A DNA stretch of 64,000 bases from Tubiluchus corallicola. Its lineage: Eukaryota; Priapulida; Priapulimorpha; Priapulimorphida; Tubiluchidae. The stretch's first letter is position 1. Every line of letters starts with the position of its first letter. The notes below the pieces were generated by a model, which did no database searches, was not told the DNA's origin, and was given only the letters and a program-made list of their open reading frames with translations. The stretch spans positions 62,001 to 126,000 of the forward strand of contig JAQGDQ010000108.1 of the NCBI GenBank assembly GCA_030141605.1. Reading direction: 5' to 3'. Made by a program: the position numbers and the translations under genes. Below are positions 23,641 through 36,794 of this stretch, piece after piece.

Positions 23641-25294
23641 ATAGTTCTATTTCAATGTTTGTGAAAACACTTTTACGATTAACTACTCAATGATTATATT
23701 TAGTAAAATGATCGAGTCCTATAGGAGAATTGCCCCAACATGAACCCAAACGCTTGGTGATGAATTTAGTAGAAATAATTACCCTGACATGTAAGTAAAT
23801 TTGGATTTGAGACTTTGATACTAAATTACCCTAGTCCAGTTATAATATATTAGTTTTAATACCACAAACCACCACAATATATATATTTACAACCTAAACA
23901 TAATACAAATACACTGGCCAATTTTGAAACACAATAAGCAAAATTATGTTAGCAACACATGTTTCACATTCTCATCAGTAATTCTAAATGCCAGACGTAC
24001 TAGGGTAGTACAGATGCTGCTGCTTGTAAAGTGTTTCAAGAAGCTTCCAACCTAGAGAAATAAAGTTATGCTTTAGGCCTTTAGAACTAACGTCAATATC
24101 ATATCGGGTCTTTTTCATTGTCTTAAATCGCAAAAATTATTAAGAAACTATTAAATGGTAAAACATCATTTTAGCATGTTACGATGCTAGATAAACCAAA
24201 CAATTGAGGGATTTGACAATGTCGACTTTTTCGGGAAACCGCGATTTTAAAATTTTGTGGTTAGCTAAGAAAAGATCTATCATGCGAATAACACAGGTGA
24301 TTGGCAGGCAAAAATGGGCGATTGATGAAAATTCTACTTAACAGTTGACCCAGCACCTTACACTGATGACTTCTAGTATTTTTGCAGCTGTGATCACATG
24401 TCCTACACTTACCATTACCAAAAAGTAAACCTCTCCACAGAGACAAGAAAACTGACATTTTAAAAAGATTTTTACAAGTAAGCTAGCTAAAGTGCCGAAG
24501 CAGTGAAAGTTGTGATTGGTATTATTTTAGTGTTGCATAATCTGCTGCAGCTGCTCTGTTGTCGCTGTCGTTTATCTTCAGAAAAGTCCCATCCCATTTT
24601 CTCAGTAAACATGTATAATAAGATTCTGCTTACAGCAGAATTTTCTTGATTTACCACCGGTTTTTATTATTTCTTTATTTATCATTTATTTACTTGTGCA
24701 TTTCGTTTTTTAGTAATTCGCACACGCACTGAGCTAGGTCTCTAAAGCACACTTCCCCGGTAGTGGGATTTATGTTTTTGTGTAATCCGTCAGCCTCGAG
24801 TCGAAAGCCACGGAGCAGACAAGAAAAAAGCCCTTAAGAGCCTTGCGTTTCGGACCATTGGTGAAAAAGTGACAAGTTCTGATTTCATTGAAGCTTCTAA
24901 TGTCAAGCACAACAGTACCTACACACGATGTTAGCTATTTTGAAAAACATTTTTTATTTGAAAAGCTCTGACATAAAGCATCTCCTGTCACAGAACCTTA
25001 CCGCTGGTTTTTTTGACGCAACCAAAAACGCCCACTAGTTCACTATGCCTACTAGTTCATTTACATTGCACGATTATTGTTAAATTTTTAAAGCCAGTAT
25101 AGCTAGTAAAGTCAGTATTTCTCAGGCTAGTATAGGAAGAATGTCGAAATTGGGCATATGTTTGTAGCCCCGAATTCAGTATTGCAGGAGTGGTACCGTG
25201 GCCGCTAAACCGTGAATAAGATTAATTGAATCCAAGTAACTCGCCAACTAAGACAGACTTTCCAAGTGTCAACCGAAAAACTATGTATGCAAAT
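23641..25294. other. Intergenic; probably includes the 3'UTR of the TTLL gene on the minus strand
   Basis: No coding exon was recognised. Several minus-strand AATAAA signals (TTTATT on the plus strand) lie at about 24663-24689, some 600 nt past the TTLL4-like stop, and could end that transcript. Confidence 0.4.
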
Positions 25295-28200
25295 TTATAA
25301 ACATAGCCAACAATTTTTTAATTTCAGTGTTATTCTCGTGAACTTTAATATTATCATTTTACCTTCTTTTGGGTCACTGTGGTATTTCCTAGTCCAGGCG
25401 TCAAGTAACAAATTGCTGTAACGTTTTTTCTCAAAATATTTTAAATATTTATGAGATGTTGGACTAGGAAAGATGCGCTGGAAATTTCCACGTCTCTGAT
25501 TCTCATCTTCTACTTCTATTAGCTCACGTACATCAGCTGGTGTGAGATCATCCAAAATACTCGAACTAATTTCCTTTACAAAACAGTAGCAGATTAGAAA
25601 ATTGGATATCTGACATTCTGTCAGAAGTAAGTAGATCCACAAGACGATTATAAATATCATTTAGTGTTGTGTTTTGATTACTCAAAAATAAAATGCAGTG
25701 ACAGAAAAGCAAACAAAAATTTGTGGCATCTCGTATGTTGTTGATTAATAAACGTCTTCATATAAGTTTACCATATTATCAAAGTTGTATCACACGATAT
25801 ACGTTCACGTGAAAGACAATAGAAGTGTTTTAATGCGATTATACAAACAGACGCTTATTAATTAGATCAGTTTCGTTAAATCTTAGGCAATTGTTATTAA
25901 TGTCGGACAGTTCAGGTTTTCTGGAGTGCTGTAGCAACATTTACCTGCTAAGAAGTACTCCTATTCTTATAAAGCTGTTCTTGCAATACGCAGGAATATT
26001 AAGCATGACATTTAAAAAATGCATCGCAAATATGTTGTAATCTGAATTAACCCTATTGTATATTGTTTGTTACCGCAGACGATCGATTCGACAGCAACTG
26101 TCATCTTCTATGTTGTAAATCAAGACAAAACAAATAATCATTACAATTATGAGCTTTTAGTAGTGTCAAAATTGTACTGATTAATTGTTTTGGCTTGATT
26201 TATAGCATTGAAAATGACAGTTGCTGTCAAAACGATCGTCTGCGCTAATAAACAACATACAACAGAGGCAGGCTCTTTCATTGTAATTAGCTCTATTGTG
26301 TCCTTTGCAATTTCCACTCTACCCGTAAATAAATAATTGGTTAACATTCTTTTAGTGATCAACTGCTCATTTCATTAACGATTTAAATAGCTAAAAGTAG
26401 TTCGAATTGTTTTATTGTTTTCCATTATATAAACACTCAGAAAAGTACACTTACATGAAAAGCTATAACGTTAAGTGCCGCAGTTCAGTAACTCAAAATG
26501 TGAAATTGAATTATACAGTTTTGTGTAATAAGCATGTGCATACTGAATGTAATTTAAAATATTTTAATTTATTAGCTATTTCTTTAGTTCACAGCCACAC
26601 GGCAAAGGTTTAGCATAATCTCGAGCAATAACTACAATAATTTTTTTTAGTTAGTTATAGTTAATTATAAAAATCGAGAGCATTTTTTAAATCTGCCCCT
26701 GATTAGTTATAGCTTTCCAACCGCCTTAAAAAATCGCTAACCATTTCACCATATGAAACGAAACGTACATAAAAACGTATTCTTTATTCTACTGCACACT
26801 TGCCTTTTCTGATGCTTTTATACTAAAGTAAGCACGTTTTGTTTTTTCAATATCGGTAAGGCTAGAATCCCTTAGGGAAGCTTGTTGTGCTGGTCGTATT
26901 GTTTGTTGAGTATCAGACATCACAGAGAAGTTGCTAAATAAGAATTGGTTGTGAAATCAATTGTTATTTGAACAAAATGTTTTTACAATAAGCCTTTTCA
27001 CCGTTTCGTTGCGCGCACGCGCAGTTGCTATAGGTCATATACGTTATATACACACACACATATACATATATACATATATATATATATATACCACCGAAAT
27101 TAATATATAGCACTAGCCAAACCTCGCAAAAGAACTTTGCGCACGAACCAACCTCCACACCCCCAACCCACATCACCCACACCATACCACCCACATTATG
27201 CCACCAACGCCATGCGGCAGCCACCACACCATGCCACGTTCACCACAACAAAAAACCATGCGCCACACACACGACAACAACCACACCATGCAACCCACAC
27301 CAGAATACCCATACTATACCACAAACTACACTACATCACCCACACCGTACGACCCATACGAAATCATGCCACACCCGCCGCCCAAACCACACTACACCAC
27401 AACACACACACACCATATTCATTACACCATACCACCTACACCATGCCAACGGCACCACCACCCACATTATGCTAATAAACATCGTGCCACAGTTACCACA
27501 CCACACCACGTCCACCACAACAGCCACACCATGACACGTTTAAAAATAAGTTTTTGGATCTGGAAGAATTGATTTTTCCAATATTTCTTTAAATATCAAT
27601 ATGACGCTCATGGCCACAGTTTTTCATTTTTTATTTATTTATTGTACAATGACAGAGCCACAGTATTTCAAGATCAAACTATTTCAGTGGCTAGAACAAT
27701 ATCTTCTTCATTCTTCTTTGCTTCTTGTAGTTCGTGTACCAAAGGTTTTTTATAATATCGGCAAACTCCTACAAATCATCTGTCATTAATGACCCGCTGC
27801 ACTAAGTAACTGTTCCATATAAACGCCTGTTGAGTTTGCTCAGATAAAGAGATGTATAAGTTCGGACGAAGCTAATAATCTAAAAGGGGTTTGTTATAAG
27901 ATACTCCTGCATGCTCACTAATTAACGTTAATTGGTGATTCAGTTAACTAACTTGAATACCACTAAATTACCGAATTACTGTTATTAAACAAACAAATCT
28001 TTTCTTCTTTAATGATGTCTATCAAGCAACAACAATATCAGCGAAACGTGCAACATTATTGCAGTCTGGTAAGATCTTAGTATATTGCAGACGCAGTACA
28101 TTTAAAAATATCTCCAAAATCGTAGCTATATATTATTGGTACATACGGCTAAGCTCCACTTACCTGGTTTTGGTGATTTTATGGCCAAATACTCGCATTG

Positions 28201-29266
28201 ACGTTGTTGATGAGCCACTTGCCAAATGTTTTGGTACTTTAAAGCCGGCAAGGTTAAATACGGATTGTATCATGTCAGCATTAATACTGTGTTGGCTCAC
28301 ACTGAAATAGAGAACTTTCAGTAGGCCAAAATGACAAACACGTACAAGGCACCAACAATTCGTAATGGCTGTCCATGTATATACATATAGTGAAAGCATA
28401 CATAAGCACGTAGCGATAAATCATTTGCTGAAATTTACACTAGATACACGTAGGCACAGATACTTCTTTAGTGTAAATTACAACTTTTGATTTAATGCTA
28501 CGTGCTAACGTGTGATTTCACTATAAAGCTAAATGCTGAAATAATAATATAACTTTCACACAGTTCGAACTTTCTTAGCGTATACTGATTACTAATAATT
28601 ACTTTTTCGCTAGTTGTTGGTGCTTTCCATCTGCAGAGATGAGGGACATGTAGTATTTTTGGTTTTCGTGAAAACAGGCATTACATAGAATTTACAATAT
28701 TATAATTATTATTATGCTCTTTATCTTCTCCACTAATTCAATGACCGATTGATAGCGAAGCTTTTTTGGTGAAACAAAGTGCTGATATATATTACTAACA
28801 CATTCCACAGATTTTACTTGGTCATTGTTTTATTTTTTCTACTTAAGCCGTAATTCTCCAGAAAAAGATTATACAAAAACCTGTAGATCAAAACGTCCTA
28901 TAAATAAATGAATACCTTGGTGAAGTGTTAACTTCTATCAACCATGGCTTTAGGTTGTGGTCCAACATAATGTCAAATCCGTATAATTCGTGACAACCAG
29001 AAGGACTATTTAGGTATGTACTGGTGAGATCATAAATGTTAGATTCTGCACTGCAAAATAATTTGAGATTTACTTCGGAATTTTGGGACTGATGTGAAAA
29101 CTCAAAGCAACAAACAATTATAAGGAAATAAATTAAAGCATTTAATTATATACTAACTACGTCTAATATTTAAAGACTTATTTATTTTTTATTTTCTTAA
29201 AATTATTTTAACTAAGGCAACATGCATCTAACGTGCAAAAAATTGAAGTTTCTGAAAATAAGAGCG

Positions 29267-29312
<46 letters not shown>

Positions 29313-30426
29313 AAATTAAAATTTAAAATGACTATCCGGAAGTATTTAATTTGCTTCGAATGGTGGTCATAACGTCACCCTGTAGTACTGATGTCACAAA
29401 TATTTCGTAATTACGTCTTTGTAGAATTGAAAAGCCAATGGCTTATCAGTTTCTACTAATTCTCTTGTTTACCCATTAACTGCATGGACAAATGAAGTGA
29501 AATCAGCCCAATTTACACGCAAGTGTAGATGAACGCTCCTTAAGAATTAATTGCAATTAACACACAAGCTTTTCAAAATCTTCTACTAAAGTATGTGCTA
29601 GAGGCTATTTATATAATTTGATCAACTGCAAATCGAACTTGGGAGCCAAAGATTCAGCGAATTTTACACTGGGCAATAGTTCTAAGTGTATAAACACCCC
29701 TGCATAAGAACTCTAAAAATATTTTAATAATTGTTCAATAAGGCTTGGTCATGTACAGGTATATCATGGAAATTTGAAGATCCCGAGGGTAATGAAAAAC
29801 TGGTTTACCTGATAATCTGTTTCATAACAAGATCCTTTATCTTATCCCAGATGACATCCATGGGAATACCTTTGGATTCCAGGTATCGCCACATTGTTTG
29901 AAGATGCCTGAAAGAAAAGAACACATCTCAAAACACATTTAGAGCAGGAAACAGTCTTAATCTTCTTTGAAAAGAATGTATAGAGACCTTGGTTTTTCAA
30001 TTTTTATTCACCGCACAAATCAGAGCACGATTTTTCAGGAAGCAGGTAACGTACACAGACAAAATCGGGAAGAAAAGGTTAAAGAAGACCTTGAAGAAGC
30101 AGGAGAGTCTAGTTATGTTTATTGCAGATATTGGCTGGGCAAAATTCTAAGCGATTCACTTAATTGTATATTGTTGCCAGCCATGCACTGGTTGACATAA
30201 TTTCTTTTCCCGACTCTTAGTATGTCAAAGTTCGCTTAAACTATATATAGAGAAAGATTTCCTCCCACGAATATTCTGTTTGGTATCACACACGCCACAC
30301 ATCCTAATATGCAGAAATTCCAGAAATACTTTCGCCAGTCAAAGCCATTTTGCTTTTAGCATTATAGAGAGAGAGATAGGGGGAGGGAGAGAAGAAACAA
30401 GAAGGGGGGTTAGAGAGACGGAGAGG

Positions 30427-30457
<31 letters not shown>

Positions 30458-33187
30458 CGAGAAAGAAGGAGAGAGAGAAGAGGAAAGAGTGACTGTAAGT
30501 ACTTTTTTGTAGTATTATCGTTTAATCTGCAAATCAAGAACAGCATACATAAAGATTGAGTCTAATAAGTCGAAACAAAATATTGTGTAGCAAAAAATAC
30601 TCAAATGCAAAATACATAGTGAATGCTAATTAAATAGTAAAAATGTAACCTAAAGTATTACAGCACATTTTCTGACGTGTGAATGCAAATTTAGACGTTC
30701 AAAAGAGGAGTGGTGTAATTTTCTTAATTACTTACACCATAGCAGCAAATAGTTGGCTCAAAGATGAAATACATGTAGCACTAAGACAAGAAAAAATACA
30801 AATATTTGGCAAACATAATAGCGCCTTAATTCACATATTAAGCTTTGCGACGTTAGTGACTTCGCTCACACCTTTTACCTGCCTTATACTACTGCCACCT
30901 GGTGCTTGAAATTCAGGAAACATCCTCACAGCGACAGAGAAAGATGGAAAAAAAATTGGAAGTGACAATTTTAATGCAGGTTTAACTTGTGGTGCATGAT
31001 GACCAGGAATTTAGCCAAATGGTTAGGCGGAGAGGGGCAGTGTATGAGCGAACGATAAAATTAATACAACATATTACAGGCCTATGTCAAGTTATTATGG
31101 TTTTCTAATCTCTAATAAGAATTTTACTGTTGTTAGTACCATTTATGCGCAGATTCTTCTCCAATGTTTGCAAATCTCTGTTTATATATGGGACTGCCCT
31201 TATTGATGTCAATATTAGTAAGATGCATAAAGACGTCATGTAGTTTATCAGCGTCGGTGTTATATCTGAAAGCAAAAAGTGAAATTCTATAATATTTATA
31301 ATTATTTTAGTGCGTAATATGTAATTGCAAGAAAAACGCGAAATATCATGTCATTTTTGCTTGCTATATAAAGAAAGTTTTTTTATCGCCTGTTCTACTA
31401 TTGAGTGTGTCAACTATTGGTTGCTGCAGAGGACGAAGCTCTGTTGTGAATGCAAGAAACTCCAAAACACAGTGTTTGCAATAGATCAAGCCATGACATA
31501 TTAAACAAAGTTGGTGAGTATAAATTCACCCAGTGAAATAACAGAAGTAATAGAGAAAATGAGTGGTACAAATTCAACCAACTCCATGTTGAAAAACCGA
31601 TAGGATCTGTTACAAATGACAAACATTTCATTCGAGTTTCCATAACGCAATGCATCACAATAATCTATTCTATACAATGACAAGTACAGAAAGATTTTGA
31701 TCGAACTACCCCATATGACCTATCACTATTATTAAGAAGTACATACATAAAGCTACATTAACAGTGGATACATAATTAGGGGTGGACAGTAACCGAAAAA
31801 TTCCAACATCATACTCGGTTACGAAAAGAAATGTTATAATCTTAATAATAAGAGAGACATAAAGAGAGGCAAGGTACGGTACGGTACAACAAAAAAGCTG
31901 AAAACTACGATACGGAATTAGAGTACGGTATTTTTCAAAAGTACGGTACGATACGGAATACGGCATTTTTCTCGTACTTTTTCCGTACCTTTATCGAACC
32001 TTTTCCGTACCTCAGCAGCACACGCAAACAAAATGGCTAGATTGGTTTGTCTTGGGTGCAAAAGCGACAACAGCTGTTTAGTAGCCCCAGTTGTCGTTTA
32101 CCGTAAACTGCGTTTATTGTTATTCGTAAACCTGGCAGATTATTTCCCATGTTTGCTACCTATTGTTTTGAAAAAAAACAATGTGTCGTTTAGAGCTTTT
32201 CATGCCACAGTATGTAGATCCCAAGTGCACTTGATACGGGATTACGATACCATATTTTACTGTATTAGTACGGTACAGTATTTTTAAAGGTACGAAATAC
32301 GTTATTTTTTCGTACCGTACCGTACTGATAGACTTGAGTGGAGGTGGTGGTCAAACAACAACGCAACAAGACGTCAACCCGGCTGGAAGAGTGATTGTGG
32401 ATGAACGCAGCCACATGGAACGTGTTGGTTGGTTACTTCCCATTGTTCCGCAACACGGCGAATGTTACATCCAACACGCCATAAAATTGCTTACAACTTC
32501 GCCGTAAGCACCATTTATGGAAAAATAAAAATGCAATGGCGTAGGTTAAATCAATACAGATAAAGAAACAAATCAGCAAAGCAAACAAACTGTAAAAGAA
32601 GTTCTTACTTTTTTGTCGCAAACTTCGCTGCACCACCAGTGTGCATATAAATTCGCAGTGGTTCCATTGACGGCACATACACATATATTCGAAAATCAAA
32701 CTTACGCCCTTCGATAAGAAATGGCTTCGATAGGTACCTAAGCAATAAAAGTGCTTTATTTTACTATTTGCCATAACGTAATGATTATAAACAATTATAC
32801 CATAACGTGTGCACGTAATGTAGGGCTTACTCTGCTAATGGGCAAATACGTCTTGTGCAAAATAGGTAAACTACTCGACTTAATGTTAGTGCATAAAAAC
32901 CACATGTATTAAAACAAAAATAGAATAGCATACAATAAATGTACTTGCACGAGCACACCAATTACTAAAACGATAACGGCAATGACAAAGCTGAAACAGC
33001 ACAATTACTGCACTCACGGGTAGACTCATATAATTTTACGCGTCATCAAATAAGCACAAATTAATGACATACAATAATATAAGTAAGAAATACTTTAAAG
33101 CACGTTGAAAAATGTATGATTATATATACGTAAGTATATATGCGCTTATCTGATGTGTAGACTTTTATATGTGAATCTGATTATGTG

Positions 33188-33233
<46 letters not shown>

Positions 33234-36200
33234 CAAAAAAGCACAATAAATCAGACATTAAGAAAAACAGTCGCTTATCGTGTGGTGTGATTTTGGAAGA
33301 GATTTTGGAATTTATCAAACCAAAAAGGTGAACAGGTAATATTAGCGGAAAACATCGAACAACATCAATTGTATTTAATGTCTGTTGTTCTAATAGGTTA
33401 AACCTTTGTGTTTAACTATTTAAAAATTTGTTATCGCATCAATTAGCAATAACTTATATAGGGCTTACATAGATTTAATCGGCAGGATTATACATCAAAA
33501 TGTGAAGTACCATACATAAATTGCTATCTAATTGCAGATATGCATGGAATTCTTCGAGACTGCGGGTATATACCAACTGCCTGGTGGCGTGGTGGGTTAC
33601 TTAACCCGCACAATTCAGTTTTAGATTGTTTAACTAATTATTCTGTTACTTTGTCGGTTTGGAGGTTAGTAGTATTATGGTCGGCGACTGGTTTTCATTA
33701 CAATACTGAGCAAAGAGATGCATCAAAAAGAAAAAAAAATGTATTAATAATCACTCATTTAACGTTTTGGATTTATTCGTAATTTATAAAATTAAATGCA
33801 GCTGCAAAGTAGTTTGCTCAAGCACCTGGCGAGTTACAAGTGTTAATGTTGTAACATTCTAGACAGAGGACGCCATTTTTCGTTCAAAATGAGCAAGCCC
33901 AAACTTGACGTAATCGCGACTTAAAATTGATTTTACAAGTTAATTGCGGCGCTTAACACAATTTTATTGCTGTGATTTTCTAACATTTTTCTCAAATATT
34001 AAAATAAGCACAACTTCTCGAGAGCCTAAGCTTTTGTTGAGTTGATTAACTGATCGTTCCCCGCCTCACAAGTCTATTATGGCCGAGTTCCAAAAAAAGG
34101 AACAGCATTTTTGCGTTAGGCGCGGCAGTGGGAATAATTGCCTTATATGCTTCGCTTGAGGACTGAGCACGAACAGTGGACTGTTCAGTGCAGAGGTAGC
34201 AAGAGTCACTTGGACGGGATGGCCCGAGCGTTAAAAAGCGATTTCGAAAACGCAAATTACTGAAATAATGTGTGTTTAAGCTGCAACGTAAGCCTTGGTA
34301 CTTTAATTTTACAAATACCGGTTTTTCACATCTTCATACTAATACATTGTGTCGCGTTTTGGTGACGATGCGCTGAAGCGCAATGCAGCCACTTAACAAC
34401 TGAAAGAGCAATAAATTGTGATATTAAAATCCCGTTAGGGTAATTTCAATTTTTTGCCCCATTTTAAACAGCTGTAGATCTGCTCGATTGCTAATGCATT
34501 TTTTAATAATTAATATCATAAGTCTATACAAATTTGTAGCGAGAAGGCAAATGTTTAATATTCCTCTGTGTCCTCAACCTCAACACTCACAATCTTACCA
34601 CGAGCAGCGAGGAATTAACGTCTAAGATTCGTATCTTAGCTAGCAGAGTATAGATAACAATATTAAAGCTTTTAAAGATAAAAATATGGAGAAACATAAA
34701 TTCGAACAACGTTTATTTTCCACTTACTCTTGAATAATAGCCGGCGAGTGTGGTAAGCTTACTTGTTCCCTTGTGTTTATCAGTTTAATTCCCTTTCCTT
34801 CAGACAAGTTAGGCTAAATATGAGAAGAAAATAAACAAAAATTATTCTATAATTAGCCCATAGTTCGCTGAAGTTTTTCTGAAAATTCAAAAACATTTTC
34901 AATTATTTTCATCACTCTGAAATGTAAACTATTTCTCAAGGTATCGCAAAATATTTAACTATTAGTACTATTATTACTATTTATTTCGAAATTGCAGTAT
35001 AATATTCAATTTGTTGGTAGCATAAAAAATATAATAAAACACACATTACAACAATAAGTAATACAGTAGTTAGTCAATGGGGAGTACAATAAAAATAATA
35101 CATTACTTAATTTAATTTTGACATATCCAGTCTACTATTAGGTAGTCTGTTCAAAAATTCAAAATATTTACGCTGGACTACATTCACAATATCTTTCACA
35201 AACAATACATGATAACTCCTCTCATTAATCACATTGTAAGCGCACTTAGAGACAATCTGTCTTACATGCGAAATTGCACTTTGAGCACATTTCAATTGTT
35301 GTTAGTTGTGAGTTATAACCGAAAGTAGAGTCTAAAGAATTAATTGCATTTTTCGCGACGAAATTTACGAGACAGTTTTGACTAGCAAGACTAGATGAAT
35401 CTTAAATCTATTAATCTTAAGCTGTTAATCTTAAACAAATTATTATCAGCCGGTTCAAAATGACACAAGCTATTTTCTGGATAATATGCTCTCTAGCTTT
35501 GTCTTTCCAACAATCACATGCCCCACGAGAATCACAAGCGAAACTGCTACATCAATTATAGATAAAATATTTTCAAATTTAATAGACACAAATTATATAG
35601 CTGGAAACTTATTAAATGCTATCTCAAATCACCTTCCGACCTTTATAATAACTGACATACAAACTGATGTTCACAGTCAACGCACTTACAGTAAACGATA
35701 ACAAAAAGACGATGTTAAATGAAGCCCATGTACAGAACCAAACTATGCTCTACTGTAGTTTCAACATCATTTATTATTATTTAACTTTAGACACGTAAAC
35801 TTTGTTAAACTCTCCAAATCGCAGTCTTTTGGTTCACGCTAACATCACAACTTGTAGAATTTTCTGATTGCAAACATACATTCAGTATGAAAATTAACTA
35901 ATAGTATGTTTGCAATCAGAAAATTCTACAAGTTGTCATGATAATGTTAACCTAAAGACTGTGATTTAGAGGGTTTAGCAAAGTCATACAAACCGGTTTT
36001 TGAATCCACAGTGTTTTGTTTCTATGTGATTTAACAAACTGTTGAAAGTTCCACACTTCACTTGGCAAAACGAACGTTAAAGGCATGTAGTTGAACTGGT
36101 TCGATCCAAACTTTAAACGCATCGCCTTGTAGTTTCTCCATAAAAAATCTTTTCGCATGTTGTTGCCGGGAAAATGATCATACTGGTAAATAACACAATT

Positions 36201-36763
36201 TAATTAAATTAGTCATTATTATGTTATGTACAGGTTGCCACAGAAGTCATTATACATTATACATTTACATTTGTTAAAAACGTGAAGCATAATGTTTAAA
36301 AATGGGGACAGAGGTACGACATCTTTACAGAACGAAAATCGAAACTGCAGCATTGGCAGTTTCTACATGCGTACCACTTTTTTCAAAGCATTTCAGCTAA
36401 CGATTGACTAACGCATTTTAAGCATCAGCAATTCAAGTAAAACGCTTGCACAACAACCTCTAATTAATATACCAAACTCTTGAAGAAGTCTTAGTCTTGT
36501 GGCATAAACGTTTTCCTCTCTGAAGCTCATCATAATAATGCCGGCTCGGTTAACTTGGTTTTGATACCAAAATAATTCCGAGAGACTGTTTTTGATTCGT
36601 GCCCTATTTTGCCGAAATTGTAGGAAAATTTGCAAAGATAAAGAAAATTTATCTTTTCGTATAGTTACATTTGAGACACTTACATAACATGTATCATCAT
36701 CGTCGTCGTCGTCGTCGTCATCATCGTCATCATCATCATCAACATCATCATCATCGTCATCAA

Positions 36764-36794
<31 letters not shown>

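Noticed and set aside
25566-25660. Extension of the last TTLL4 exon up to an upstream in-frame ATG
   Set aside because: Splice phase from the exon at 28164 requires entry at 25565. The upstream residues are intronic and do not match the family.
26147-26362. 71-codon minus-strand ORF in the last TTLL4 intron
   Set aside because: It overlaps an arm of a foldback repeat, and its phase does not fit between the flanking TTLL4 exons.
27137-27572. His/Pro/Thr-rich ORFs of 112 and 124 codons
   Set aside because: G-poor, C/A-rich repeat keeps frames open by composition. There is no domain, splice context or codon signal.
34200-34260. tRNA-like stretch gatggcccgagcgttaa
   Set aside because: Only a weak A box; no B box at the right distance and no acceptor stem.
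36693-36792. Possible CRISPR-like or structured repeat array
   Set aside because: It is a plain trinucleotide microsatellite without unique spacers, in an animal genome.
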